Shown: positions 1 to 7,249, numbered from the stretch's first letter. The stretch is 13,612 nucleotides of DNA from DAOUMU01 sp034409055 (GCA_034409055.1 DAOUMU010000112.1:1-13612); one strand, 5' to 3'. Program-made: numbers and translations. The notes: a model not told the origin generated them from the letters alone.

Positions 1-59
1 AACATCCGTCCGAAATATCGCCGTGGTAATGAGAAATAGTCGATGATGTTTATAACTTT

Positions 60-1097
60 ATGTTAATGTGCAACGAGAGCCTTCGCTCACAGCCCATACT
101 AAACCTTTTTTTCAAGACACTCTATACTGCCCAACAGCGGGGCATACCTTGGTTACCAATTATAGCCGGTTTGGCTGGGCTGATTGTGGCCGGGTTGTGT
201 GTTTTGGCCGGACTGTTTTATTTTATGAATCGTGGAGAAAGCCTTGCCCCTACGCCAACATTAATTGTTGGCCTGCTGGCAACGGCTACTGAGGTTTCCC
301 CCGCCACAAATACACCACCATCACTGCCTCCAACGGCTACCCCCTTACTGCCAACCAATACTCCCTCCCCTCCAGTGGTTACTAATACCCCGGTCGTTGT
401 CTGTACACCACCAGCCTGCCGTGATGACGAGGTATACTACTGCCCGGGTGATTGCCCTGGCGGATGTGGCACCCAATGCGCCACCCTCACTCCCCCGTCA
501 TCGGGAGACACCCTTCCCCCTACCTCAACCCCAACTCCCATCTCAACGCCAACCTTCACCCCTTCACCCACCAGCCCTAGTTGGCCGGATACCGGCTTGC
601 GCCCGACCGGCCGTTTTGCCGACATCTGGACTGCCCTCAATGGGGGTAATGGTGATTTAGGCTATCCCACCATCGCCAACCCGGTCGGTGATCGGCTGTG
701 CGCTCGCCAATATTTTGAGCGGGGTTACCTGGTTTGGTTTGATAGTCCCCAGGATCCCGATCCGGTTTGGGCTGCCGTCATACCTGATCCGGCTGAAAAT
801 CAAGGTCATAAATCATACAAGTTTACCGATACCTGGCCCGGCAGTCCCGAATATTGGTGTAGCGAAGCCCAGGCCAAAGCGCCTTTAGGTCCCAGACGAG
901 GTTTTGGCATGCTGTGGTGTATCTATCCCGACCTGCGAGCCGATATTGGCCAGGCCCGTGATGAAGAAGTGGGCGGTCCCATCTATCCCCCTTGTGAGGT
1001 GCAACCCTTCCAGGGAGGGGCTATCTTACATGTCCCTCTTGACGCCAAATATTGGGTTTTTATCGACAATGGAGGCTGGTATCGCTTTGATGAGTAG
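60..1097 (+). CDS. Membrane-anchored protein with Thr/Pro-rich stalk and Cys-rich module
   Basis: A 345-residue protein that I cannot assign to a named family. A short basic/polar N-terminus is followed by one strong membrane segment (about residues 30-56, WLPIIAGLAGLIVAGLCVLA), probably an uncleaved anchor with the rest outside the cell. Residues 64-175 form a Thr/Pro-rich stalk. It is interrupted by a compact cysteine cluster at C115, C120, C128, C132, C136 and C140 (core CPGDCPGGCGTQC), probably disulfide-bonded. Residues 178-345 form a globular aromatic domain with LGYP and a pattern of Cys, Trp and Gly (QYFERGYLVWF, ending GGWYRFDE). This recalls LGFP-like or cell-surface binding domains. 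The function is unknown; a surface or envelope role is inferred. A second ATG at 66 is equally possible, and neither start has a clear Shine-Dalgarno sequence. The gene stands alone, with hairpins following it. Confidence 0.8.
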   Translation: MLMCNESLRSQPILNLFFKTLYTAQQRGIPWLPIIAGLAGLIVAGLCVLAGLFYFMNRGESLAPTPTLIVGLLATATEVSPATNTPPSLPPTATPLLPTNTPSPPVVTNTPVVVCTPPACRDDEVYYCPGDCPGGCGTQCATLTPPSSGDTLPPTSTPTPISTPTFTPSPTSPSWPDTGLRPTGRFADIWTALNGGNGDLGYPTIANPVGDRLCARQYFERGYLVWFDSPQDPDPVWAAVIPDPAENQGHKSYKFTDTWPGSPEYWCSEAQAKAPLGPRRGFGMLWCIYPDLRADIGQARDEEVGGPIYPPCEVQPFQGGAILHVPLDAKYWVFIDNGGWYRFDE

Positions 1098-1141
1098 CCG
1101 TTAGCCATCAGCCGTTAACTGTTATAGACATTCAGACAATG

Positions 1142-1158
1142 CACAGCACTGTGTGTTT
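1142..1158 (+). terminator. Possible weak intrinsic terminator
   Basis: CACAG and CTGTG form a short inverted repeat directly followed by TGTTTTT, 45 bases after the stop of the surface-protein gene. The stem can extend to about 8 bp with G-U pairs. However, the loop is very tight and the U-tract is offset, so efficiency is doubtful. Confidence 0.35.
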
Positions 1159-1164
1159 TTGAGC

Positions 1165-1221
1165 GGAGTCGAGGCTTTTGCCGGTTTTGGCCCGACCCTG
1201 ACCGGCTGAAGCCTCGACTCC
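1165..1221. repeat. Long palindromic element (13-bp outer plus 6-bp inner stem)
   Basis: GGAGTCGAGGCTT (1165-1177) is perfectly complemented by AAGCCTCGACTCC (1209-1221). Inside, GCCGGT (1180-1185) pairs with ACCGGC (1201-1206) around a 15-base loop. Neither strand has a T-run beside it, so it looks more like a dispersed palindromic repeat than a terminator. A near-copy of the right arm (14 of 15 bases, reverse-complemented) lies at 13584-13598. Confidence 0.7.
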
Positions 1222-1365
1222 GACCCTAGATCCAAAATCCTGAAACTATAGCGGCCAGGTAGGACGGTTGATGGCTGGCGGTAACAATATTTATTTTATT
1301 GATGAGGTGACTGAGGTGATGAGAGGACTAATATGCTTTATCCAGAAGTTGGAGGCTGAACGCTA

Positions 1366-2439
1366 ATGGCTGATAGCTCTAATCACTCAACAATGACGGC
1401 CGTGCGCCTACACGGCCCCTCTGACCTGCGAGTCGAACAGATTCCCCATCCAGGCCCACCGGGACCGGGACAAGTATTACTGCGGGTGACAGTGACCTGC
1501 ATCTGTGGCAGTGACCTGCACTCCTACAAAGACGCCCGTATTGGCGATGTTGGTATCCAAAGTCCCCTGATTCTGGGACACGAGTTTGCCGGGGTGGTGG
1601 AGGGGGTTGGACCGGACGCCCTGGACGGCAACTTTCAGTCCCTATCAGCCGGTATGCGGGTAGCGGTTGACCCGGCCCAACCTTGCTGGCGGTGTGAGAT
1701 GTGTGAGCAGGGACATCCCAACCTCTGCCATCATCTGCATTTTTGTGGTTCTTATCCCGACCACGGCAGCCTGTGCCAGTGGATGCACATGCCGGCCCAT
1801 AGCTGCTTCCCTGTGTCTGACTCCATAGACGATGCCAGCGCGGCCTTGCTGGAACCGCTGGGCATTGCCGTCCACGCCGTGGACCTGGCCCGGGTCCAGG
1901 TGGCCAATAGCGTGGCTATTTTGGGGGCCGGAGCCATTGGCTTGACCATTTTACAACTGGTCAAGCTGTCCGGGGCCAGACCTATCTTCATCAGCGATAA
2001 ATTCCCCTGGCGGCTGGAACTGGCCGAGCGGTATGGGGGTATTCCCATCAACTGTGACGAAGTCGATCCGGTGCAGGTGGTGCGGGAGGCCACCGGTGGT
2101 AAAGGGGTAGACGTGGCCATTGAGGCGGCCTGGGCCGACCACTCCGTCCAGCAGGCTGCCGAGATGGTCCGTTTAGGCGGCCGGCTGGTGATCGTGGGTA
2201 TCTCTGAAGATGACCGGCTGGAGTTTAAACATTCCACCGTCCGCCGCAAAGGTTTGACCATCCGCCTGGCCCGGCGCATGAAGCATACTTACCCCCGCTC
2301 TATCCGCCTGGTCGAGAGCGGCGCTGTAGACTTGTCAGGTATGATCAGCCACCGTTTTCCTCTGGAAAAGACACCAGAGGCTTTTGCCCTCAACACGGCC
2401 TATGAAGACCGGGTGGTTAAGGTGGTGATTGAGGTGTGA
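1366..2439 (+). CDS. Zinc-dependent medium-chain alcohol/polyol dehydrogenase
   Basis: Cytoplasmic NAD(P)-linked dehydrogenase of the sorbitol/threonine dehydrogenase branch, 357 residues, the usual length. An N-terminal GroES-like domain carries the catalytic zinc ligands C47 (CICGSD), H72 (GHEF) and E163 (LLEP). The structural-zinc loop has C107, C110, C113 and C121. The Rossmann motif is GAGAIG (187-192). The acidic D211 at the end of the second beta strand suggests NAD rather than NADP. The substrate cannot be read from sequence. The ATG at 1366 is preceded by GGAGG at 1351-1355 (10-base gap). The family's conserved start resembles MTAVRLHGP, beginning at an ATG at 1393, but that codon has no ribosome-binding site. 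The first nine residues come from a repeat-like tract. The gene converges on the hydroxyproline dehydratase gene with a 13-bp gap; a shared pathway is possible but unproven. Confidence 0.9.
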   Translation: MADSSNHSTMTAVRLHGPSDLRVEQIPHPGPPGPGQVLLRVTVTCICGSDLHSYKDARIGDVGIQSPLILGHEFAGVVEGVGPDALDGNFQSLSAGMRVAVDPAQPCWRCEMCEQGHPNLCHHLHFCGSYPDHGSLCQWMHMPAHSCFPVSDSIDDASAALLEPLGIAVHAVDLARVQVANSVAILGAGAIGLTILQLVKLSGARPIFISDKFPWRLELAERYGGIPINCDEVDPVQVVREATGGKGVDVAIEAAWADHSVQQAAEMVRLGGRLVIVGISEDDRLEFKHSTVRRKGLTIRLARRMKHTYPRSIRLVESGAVDLSGMISHRFPLEKTPEAFALNTAYEDRVVKVVIEV

Positions 2440-2452
2440 GGGGGGAACTTTT

Positions 2453-3478
2453 TTAGCGGAGGATAAATCCATCCCGCAGGGGGTCGGTGGGGTCGATCAA
2501 AAATTCGTGGCGGCCGGTGATGTAGGCGGTACCTTCTACCTCGGGAATAATGGCCGGGTAGGAACCAAAGGTGGTGGTTTCGACGATACGCCCGGTGAAG
2601 CGGCTGCCAATAATACTTTCGACGACGATGGGCTGGTTGAGACCAATTTCACCCCGGGCATGATAAATGGCCAGGCGGCCGCTGACGCCCGTACCGGTCG
2701 GGCAGCGGTCCACCTCCCCCTCGGCAAAGATACAGACGTTGCGACTGTGAGCTCCTTCTGCCAGCGGCGGCCCGATGAAAATCGTACCGTAGAGAAAGCT
2801 GAGATCGTCTTCAAAAGGATGGGGAATGGGACGGCTGGCCATAACCGCTCGCTTGATAGCCATCCCCTTTTCGATGAGGGGCCGAAAGTTCTCCGGGGTA
2901 CAGCTCAGGCCGACCTCCTCAGCCTGAACGTAAGCATAAAATGCTCCCCCAAAAGCAAGGTCGTAATGCACCTGGCCCAGGCCGGGTACGTCAACCGTTT
3001 CATCCAGGGCCACCACAAAAGAGGGTACGTTGTGAAAATAGACGCTCTGCACCCGGCCTGCGGTTACGCGGGCGTGGGCTGTGACCAGCCCGGCCGGGGT
3101 GTCGATTTTGAGGGTGGTTTCGGGGGCAGTCATCGGTAATAGGCCGGTTTCCAGGGTTACCTTGGCTATACCGATAATACCGTGACCGCACATCGTGCTG
3201 TAACCTTCGTTGTGCATGAACAGCACGCCGATATCTGCTTCTGGAGTGACCGGCGGGGTGACAAGGCAGCCGTACATATCGGCGTGGCCGCGTGGCTCCC
3301 ACATCAGGGCGGTTCGCAGATGGTCCAGATGTTCTTTCGCGTAGCGACGCCGGGCCAAAATAGTTTCGCCTGGCAATTCGGAAAAGCCACCCGTAATCAC
3401 TCGAAATGGTTCTCCGCCGGTGTGAGCGTCAATGGTGGTAATTTTGAGCCAATCCTCTGGCGGTGTCCAGTTTTTTAT
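2453..3478 (-). CDS. Proline racemase superfamily: probable trans-3-hydroxy-L-proline dehydratase
   Basis: Predicted to dehydrate trans-3-hydroxy-L-proline to delta1-pyrroline-2-carboxylate in the cytoplasm. The first catalytic cysteine is present in STMCGHG (C97 in the long form). In the second active-site motif, racemases and epimerases read DRSPCGTG. Here it is DRCPTGTG, so the catalytic position is Thr (T261), the signature of the dehydratase subgroup (human L3HYPDH has Thr there). The first ordinary start codon in frame is GTG at 3400, but it begins inside a conserved motif. The frame upstream encodes TTIDAHTGGEPFR, the family's N-terminal substrate-binding region. It stays open to a TAA at 3479-3481. 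The codon directly after that stop is ATA (3476-3478), 7 bases downstream of GGGAGGT, and is the most likely start. ATT at 3440-3442 is an alternative. The long form has about 341 residues, normal for the family. Confidence 0.85.
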   Translation of the reverse strand: MKNWTPPEDWLKITTIDAHTGGEPFRVITGGFSELPGETILARRRYAKEHLDHLRTALMWEPRGHADMYGCLVTPPVTPEADIGVLFMHNEGYSTMCGHGIIGIAKVTLETGLLPMTAPETTLKIDTPAGLVTAHARVTAGRVQSVYFHNVPSFVVALDETVDVPGLGQVHYDLAFGGAFYAYVQAEEVGLSCTPENFRPLIEKGMAIKRAVMASRPIPHPFEDDLSFLYGTIFIGPPLAEGAHSRNVCIFAEGEVDRCPTGTGVSGRLAIYHARGEIGLNQPIVVESIIGSRFTGRIVETTTFGSYPAIIPEVEGTAYITGRHEFLIDPTDPLRDGFILR

Positions 3479-3484
3479 TTAGCA

Positions 3485-3491
3485 GACCTCC
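3485..3491 (-). promoter_or_regulatory. Ribosome-binding site pointing to a non-standard start codon
   Basis: Read on the minus strand this is GGGAGGT, a near-perfect anti-16S match. It lies 7 bases before the in-frame ATA at 3478-3476 and between the promoter and the conserved coding region. No ATG, GTG or TTG lies at a usable distance in the coding frame. Confidence 0.65.
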
Positions 3492-3507
3492 CTTTTGCCC
3501 AGCCGGT

Positions 3508-3535
3508 ATTATAGAGTGAACGTTATGACTGGCAA
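3508..3535 (-). promoter_or_regulatory. Sigma70-type promoter of the hydroxyproline dehydratase gene
   Basis: Minus strand: -35 TTGCCA (3535-3530), a 16-base spacer, and a consensus -10 TATAAT (3513-3508). Transcription would begin near 3501, giving a leader of about 25 bases that contains the GGGAGGT ribosome-binding site. Confidence 0.7.
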
Positions 3536-3573
3536 ATCTTGCCCCGTCGTGCAACTTTTTATATGCTGCTTCG

Positions 3574-3579
3574 TATAAT
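3574..3579 (+). promoter_or_regulatory. Candidate -10 box for the tandem-2TM gene
   Basis: A plus-strand TATAAT lies 60 bases upstream of the ATG at 3639, in the divergent intergenic region. No good -35 hexamer is seen 16-18 bases upstream (GCAACT is the closest by position), so this is tentative. Confidence 0.35.
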
Positions 3580-3638
3580 GAATTAGGAAACTTGACTATG
3601 AATTCGTGGCGCAGGCAGGGAGGGTGACCAGATAAATA

Positions 3639-4640
3639 ATGAAACACTCGAGCAGAAGCATGCGTGGTGTTCTGGCCCATTTAGGTACATACGTTATTTT
3701 GATCGGTATGTTAGCCGGAATTAACCTTCTCACATCGACGGAGGTTTTGTGGTTTGTCTATCCGGCTTTAATCTGGGGAGCTGGGGTAGCCCTCCATCTT
3801 CTATTTAGGATACCGGTGGCCTGGCTGAAGCCAAAGTGGCGTAAGTTTTTAAGGCACCTGGGCGTATATATCATCATTATTAGTATACTGGCCGGAATTA
3901 ACATCGTCACTTCGATCGCTGTCTTGTGGTTTCTCTACCCGGCCTTGGTCTGGGGAGCCGGGTTGGCCTTACATTTCCTGTTTGGTATTGTGCTGGCTAA
4001 AAAAGGGCCGGAGACAAATGCAAAGCGTCTGGCCACTGCCAGACGTGGTCACGCTGGCCCCCCGTCGCTAGGGCGACCCGCCAACCAGACCCCCTGGTCG
4101 CTGGCCAATAAAACGACCCAACTTCATCTAAATAAGGCCCTACTGTACAAAACACGCATTGATGACCTGATTAAAACAATGCCCGGCGAGAATGGCCGGG
4201 CGCACCTGCAACATTTAGCCGCTCAAATTGACGAGTGGTTGGAGGCTGTTCAGGATTTGGCCTGGCGTATTGACTCTTTTCAACGAGATCCGCTGATTCG
4301 CCAGGATTTGGCGTCGCTACCGAAATTGATTCGGGAGTTGGAAGTACGATTGGCCGGCGAAACCAACGAAGCCAACCGCATAGCCCTGGAGCGAACTTTG
4401 CTCAACCGCCAAAAACAACTGGCCTCTCTGGAGCAATTAGGCAACGTGGTCAAGCGAGCCGAGATTCAGATCGAGTGTACCCTCTCCGCCCTGGGCACCA
4501 TTTATTCTCAACTCCTCACCGGTCAATCTGCCAGTCACATCGCTGATTACAGTCACCTGTCGGCCGAAGTGGATGAACACGTATATCGTTTACAGGATCA
4601 TCTGGAAGCGTTAGAAGAGATAAAGCTTAGCCGAATATAA
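3639..4640 (+). CDS. Tandem 2TM-domain membrane protein with coiled-coil tail
   Basis: A 333-residue protein of unknown function. Residues about 12-58 and 71-117 are two copies of a 2TM-domain-like hairpin (compare HLGTYVILIGMLAGIN with HLGVYIIIISILAGIN). Each copy also has VLWF.YPAL.WGAG.ALH.LF. The offset is 59 residues, and the DNA is still visibly alike, so this is an internal duplication giving four membrane segments. A basic linker (about 120-160, KKGPETNAKR and TARRGH) leads to a largely helical, charged cytoplasmic region (160-333). Its heptad-like stretches, for example 225-275, suggest a coiled coil. 2TM domains usually anchor signalling proteins, but no kinase or LytTR domain is present. 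The ATG at 3639 follows GGGAGGG with a gap of about 14 bases. The gene is divergent from the dehydratase and converges with the acetyltransferase, with a 21-bp gap and no terminator seen. Confidence 0.75.
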   Translation: MKHSSRSMRGVLAHLGTYVILIGMLAGINLLTSTEVLWFVYPALIWGAGVALHLLFRIPVAWLKPKWRKFLRHLGVYIIIISILAGINIVTSIAVLWFLYPALVWGAGLALHFLFGIVLAKKGPETNAKRLATARRGHAGPPSLGRPANQTPWSLANKTTQLHLNKALLYKTRIDDLIKTMPGENGRAHLQHLAAQIDEWLEAVQDLAWRIDSFQRDPLIRQDLASLPKLIRELEVRLAGETNEANRIALERTLLNRQKQLASLEQLGNVVKRAEIQIECTLSALGTIYSQLLTGQSASHIADYSHLSAEVDEHVYRLQDHLEALEEIKLSRI

Positions 4641-4661
4641 AATTGGACCTTAGCTGAGTAG

Positions 4662-5480
4662 TTAGCCTCTGTTTCGCTTTATCCATTGGACAGCATAGTC
4701 GACCAGTTGTCGTTGCGGCATGAGGAGGACTGTGGCACAGGCAACGTGGCCGTAATGCACCCACTCCGTTTCTTGGGCAAAATAGTCACCTATCGTTTCG
4801 AAATCCGACTCATCTAGCTCGATGTCCTGAAACGCTAACCACTTTCGGTCGCCTGCAACGATCATTGGGGCCTGGCTTTTTATCAATTTTTTACCAGGAT
4901 ATTCAGCCCGATATTCCGCCAGGTGTAGGGAAGTATTACTGTTGTGCCCGGTACCGAGCAGGAGAACCCAGCCATCAAGATCGTAGAGTCTGGCTAATGG
5001 GGAAGCTTCACCCAGGCCGAAGTCCAGAGAATGACCTTCAGTGATGGTTACGGCGTGTGCGCCCCAGGCAGCAAAGGAGAACTGAGGGTGCAAACTGCGA
5101 AGCGTTCCCTTCTGTTTTCGGAAACACTCGGGAATAATGCCCATGCCCCGCGTCGGCGTCAGGTCGGGATCGTAGGCTGGCATTGTCTGCCGGATGATCT
5201 CCCACCACGCTTCGGGAACAGGGGGATTCTGCCAGCTAGCCGGGTCTGAAAGATCACCCGAATGGGTGGGCATCACCAGCGTTCCCTGCGGCCCGAGCGC
5301 CCTTTCAAGCGCGAGAATCACCGCCATCGGTCCGCCACACACCCACCCCAGGGCACTCAGAGAAGAGTGAACCAGGAGGGTCATCCCAGGGGTAACGCCC
5401 AGGGCAGACAGGTCGGTTATTAATGATTGAACTGTAGCCGGATTGCCCTGGGTACGTTGAATAATGTTTTTTTCGCGCAT
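4662..5480 (-). CDS. AAC(3)-family N-acetyltransferase
   Basis: A 272-residue, full-length member of the aminoglycoside 3-N-acetyltransferase family, an acetyl-CoA-dependent N-acylation fold unrelated to GNAT. Recognisable motifs are LLVHSSLSALGWV (35-47), VMPTHSGDLSDP (69-80), RGMGIIPECFR (111-121), RSLHPQFSFAAWG (128-140), ASPLARLYDLDG (159-170) and LLLGTGHNSNTSLHLAE (173-189). The family includes true resistance enzymes. It also has many chromosomal members, such as YokD- and FrbF-like proteins, with other or unknown amine substrates, so resistance should not be assumed. It is the last gene of a seven-gene minus-strand block, starting 5 bases after the stop of the preceding small membrane protein. 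AGAGG lies about 10 bases before the ATG. Placement in a MoxR/DUF58 cluster suggests a housekeeping or envelope-related substrate. Confidence 0.88.
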   Translation of the reverse strand: MREKNIIQRTQGNPATVQSLITDLSALGVTPGMTLLVHSSLSALGWVCGGPMAVILALERALGPQGTLVMPTHSGDLSDPASWQNPPVPEAWWEIIRQTMPAYDPDLTPTRGMGIIPECFRKQKGTLRSLHPQFSFAAWGAHAVTITEGHSLDFGLGEASPLARLYDLDGWVLLLGTGHNSNTSLHLAEYRAEYPGKKLIKSQAPMIVAGDRKWLAFQDIELDESDFETIGDYFAQETEWVHYGHVACATVLLMPQRQLVDYAVQWIKRNRG

Positions 5481-5485
5481 TGTAA

Positions 5486-5980
5486 TTAGTTGCCTCTGTC
5501 TTTAAGAAAGCCGATCACTCGACTAAAACCAATGATGACCAGTAGACCCAACAGGATGGCTCCGGCCAGATTAAGTTCAACCTGAAGGCTCAGGGCGACG
5601 CTCCCCAGCAGTAAACCCAAACCAACGACGATTGACAGTCTCTGGAAATGGGCTCGTTTTAGCCTGGTCTCTCCTTCCATTTGGGCTGCCGGTTGTATCC
5701 GCCGGGCGAAATGGTCCAGGTCCCAGGCGGCCAGCGCGGCCACAGTACTGAAGAGCATCCAGCCGGTAGACAGGCCCCACCAGACCCCGAAAGCGGCTGC
5801 GGTCACGCAGGCGATCAAGCCCAGGCCGGTCAGCCAACTCCCGGCACGCTGTTGTCCGGCCAGCCAGCATAGTCCCAGGCCTACGATAACGATGGCCCAA
5901 ATCCAGCGGGAGCTCAAGGCGTAACCAAGGGCCAGGCTCGAGGTGGCCAGGCCAATGCTGATGGAAGCAGGATTTTTCAT
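5486..5980 (-). CDS. Small polytopic membrane protein of the MoxR/DUF58 cluster
   Basis: A 164-residue hydrophobic protein of unknown function. Membrane segments lie at about residues 6-22, 25-41, 50-82, 115-132 and 136-153. A polar loop with WDLDHFARRI (86-95) and a charged stretch (ETRLKRAHFQRL) separates the two halves. The ATG at 5980 (MKNPASISIG) overlaps the TGA stop of the DUF58 gene as ATGA, strong evidence for this start and for translational coupling. A longer frame to 6043 would run deep into DUF58 and is unlikely. The acetyltransferase gene follows after 5 bases. Given the neighbours it probably belongs to the same membrane-associated function, but nothing in it shows an enzymatic role. 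Confidence 0.75.
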   Translation of the reverse strand: MKNPASISIGLATSSLALGYALSSRWIWAIVIVGLGLCWLAGQQRAGSWLTGLGLIACVTAAAFGVWWGLSTGWMLFSTVAALAAWDLDHFARRIQPAAQMEGETRLKRAHFQRLSIVVGLGLLLGSVALSLQVELNLAGAILLGLLVIIGFSRVIGFLKDRGN

Positions 5981-7239
5981 AAGCGTTGAAAACGACTGAG
6001 AGCCGCATGGGCCGCTTGGGGAAAAGGTGTCTCCACCGGCCAATCCAGCACCCGAATATCGGCCTGTCTGAGTTTACCCAGCAAAACTTTTCGCTCCAAG
6101 CGGGCTATACGGGTAGCCAGTACAATCTCTCTCTCCTTGCTTCTCTCCTTTTGTTCGAAGGCGATTGGATCAGGGCTGACGACCAGGAGCCGATAGCCAC
6201 GTGCCCGCAGTTTAATTAACTCGTCCGGGTCATGCGGCAGTAACGGGCTAACCAAGACAAGCTGCGAGCGGGCCGGAAAAAGACGGGTCGGCAGGTGTTC
6301 CAGCTTCTCAAAGACGTGCCCCGCGCCCGGTTTGGCCTGGGCCAGCGCCCACAGAATGCGCTCTCGTTGGATTTTGCCGTAGCCGGGAAATGTCCAATTC
6401 AATGCACGCCCATAAATAAACAACCCTACCCGGTTACCGGCGTTTAGAAACGCATCGGCCAGGGCAGTGGTAGCTTGAATGGAGTACTCGAAGAGCGACC
6501 CTTCAGATGAAGGCACGTCACTCTGCTGGCGAGCGTCCAGGATCAGCCCCACGTCGGCCACGCGCTCCTGTTCGAACTCGTTGATAAAGGTCGTCTGAGC
6601 ATGGCGAGCGCTGGCCCGGCTGTTGATCCAGCGCAATGGGTCTCCCGGCTGGTATTCTCGCACGCCGAAAAACTCCACCCCTGGTCCCCCTTGTCGGGCA
6701 GGGATAACCCCGGAATAGACGCGTGTCTGCCGGGGACGAATCTCCACCCGCTGCAGCCGGACCACCTCGGGTAGAACCAGAAACTGGCCCGGTGCTGGCA
6801 GTCTGGTCCGTTTTTTGAAAAGACTGAGGTGCCCCCCTGCCGTAACCCGGACTGCGGAAAAATGGTAAATACCCCGTTTTCCCTGCACCCTGTAGACCAA
6901 TTGGACCGTCCCGCCAGGTGGAAGTGAAGTCATCACGCTGACCTGTCCATCGACCTGGATAAGCGAGTTGGGCAGCAGGTCTTCCAGCAATACCTCATCC
7001 AGCCAGGTCCCCTCGTTGGTAAGGGTTAGCTTAACGGTAACCGGCTCACCCGGAAAAACGTGATCAGTACTCAGACTGCGGCTGACCTTAAGCCGGAGCG
7101 TTTCCGGCTGACGCAGGAAACCTGCCCCCAGGTAGATAAGCAGGGGAATAGTCAGCGCCAGCAGCCCCCCGTTCAACGTGGCCAGGCTGGCAAAGATCAA
7201 CCCATAAACCAAAAAGCCTAGCAGGAAGAGTTTTGTCAT
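5977..7239 (-). CDS. DUF58 membrane-anchored protein, MoxR partner
   Basis: A 420-residue protein with two adjacent N-terminal membrane segments (about 4-40). An Ig-like region follows (45-150, for example VTVKLTLTNEGTW). The DUF58 core is PGVEFFGVREYQPGD..R.INSRASAR (about 187-212), followed by a von Willebrand A-like fold. Its MIDAS-like motif is degenerate (LDARQQSD, 234-241). DUF58 proteins are routinely encoded beside MoxR ATPases and are thought to act with them as chaperone-like partners at the membrane. The ATG at 7239, 10 bases after the MoxR stop, fits the usual start just before the membrane segment (MTKLFLLGF). An in-frame ATG at 7278 would add SKIAREQSSKVA and overlap MoxR by 29 bases. 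Neither has a convincing ribosome-binding site, so coupling to MoxR translation is likely. Confidence 0.85.
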   Translation of the reverse strand: MTKLFLLGFLVYGLIFASLATLNGGLLALTIPLLIYLGAGFLRQPETLRLKVSRSLSTDHVFPGEPVTVKLTLTNEGTWLDEVLLEDLLPNSLIQVDGQVSVMTSLPPGGTVQLVYRVQGKRGIYHFSAVRVTAGGHLSLFKKRTRLPAPGQFLVLPEVVRLQRVEIRPRQTRVYSGVIPARQGGPGVEFFGVREYQPGDPLRWINSRASARHAQTTFINEFEQERVADVGLILDARQQSDVPSSEGSLFEYSIQATTALADAFLNAGNRVGLFIYGRALNWTFPGYGKIQRERILWALAQAKPGAGHVFEKLEHLPTRLFPARSQLVLVSPLLPHDPDELIKLRARGYRLLVVSPDPIAFEQKERSKEREIVLATRIARLERKVLLGKLRQADIRVLDWPVETPFPQAAHAALSRFQRL

Positions 7240-7249
7240 TGCTACTTTG

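Noticed and set aside
360..570. Tandem DNA repeat or CRISPR-like array
   Set aside because: The repetition is Thr/Pro codon bias of a protein stalk, with no constant unit or spacers.
265..660. Second plus frame over the TP-rich stalk of the surface protein
   Set aside because: The Pro/His/Leu-rich translation is the frame-shifted shadow of Thr/Pro codons.
1752..2279. Minus-strand frame of 175 codons inside the dehydrogenase
   Set aside because: It is Ser/Thr/Pro-rich nonsense opposite an intact zinc dehydrogenase.
2429..3139. Long plus-strand open frame over the hydroxyproline dehydratase
   Set aside because: Its translation has no family features and lies opposite a gene with conserved catalytic motifs; it is a codon-bias shadow.
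5981..6043. N-terminal extension of the small polytopic protein to 6043
   Set aside because: It would overlap the DUF58 gene by 67 bases, and the ATGA junction at 5980 is a much better start.
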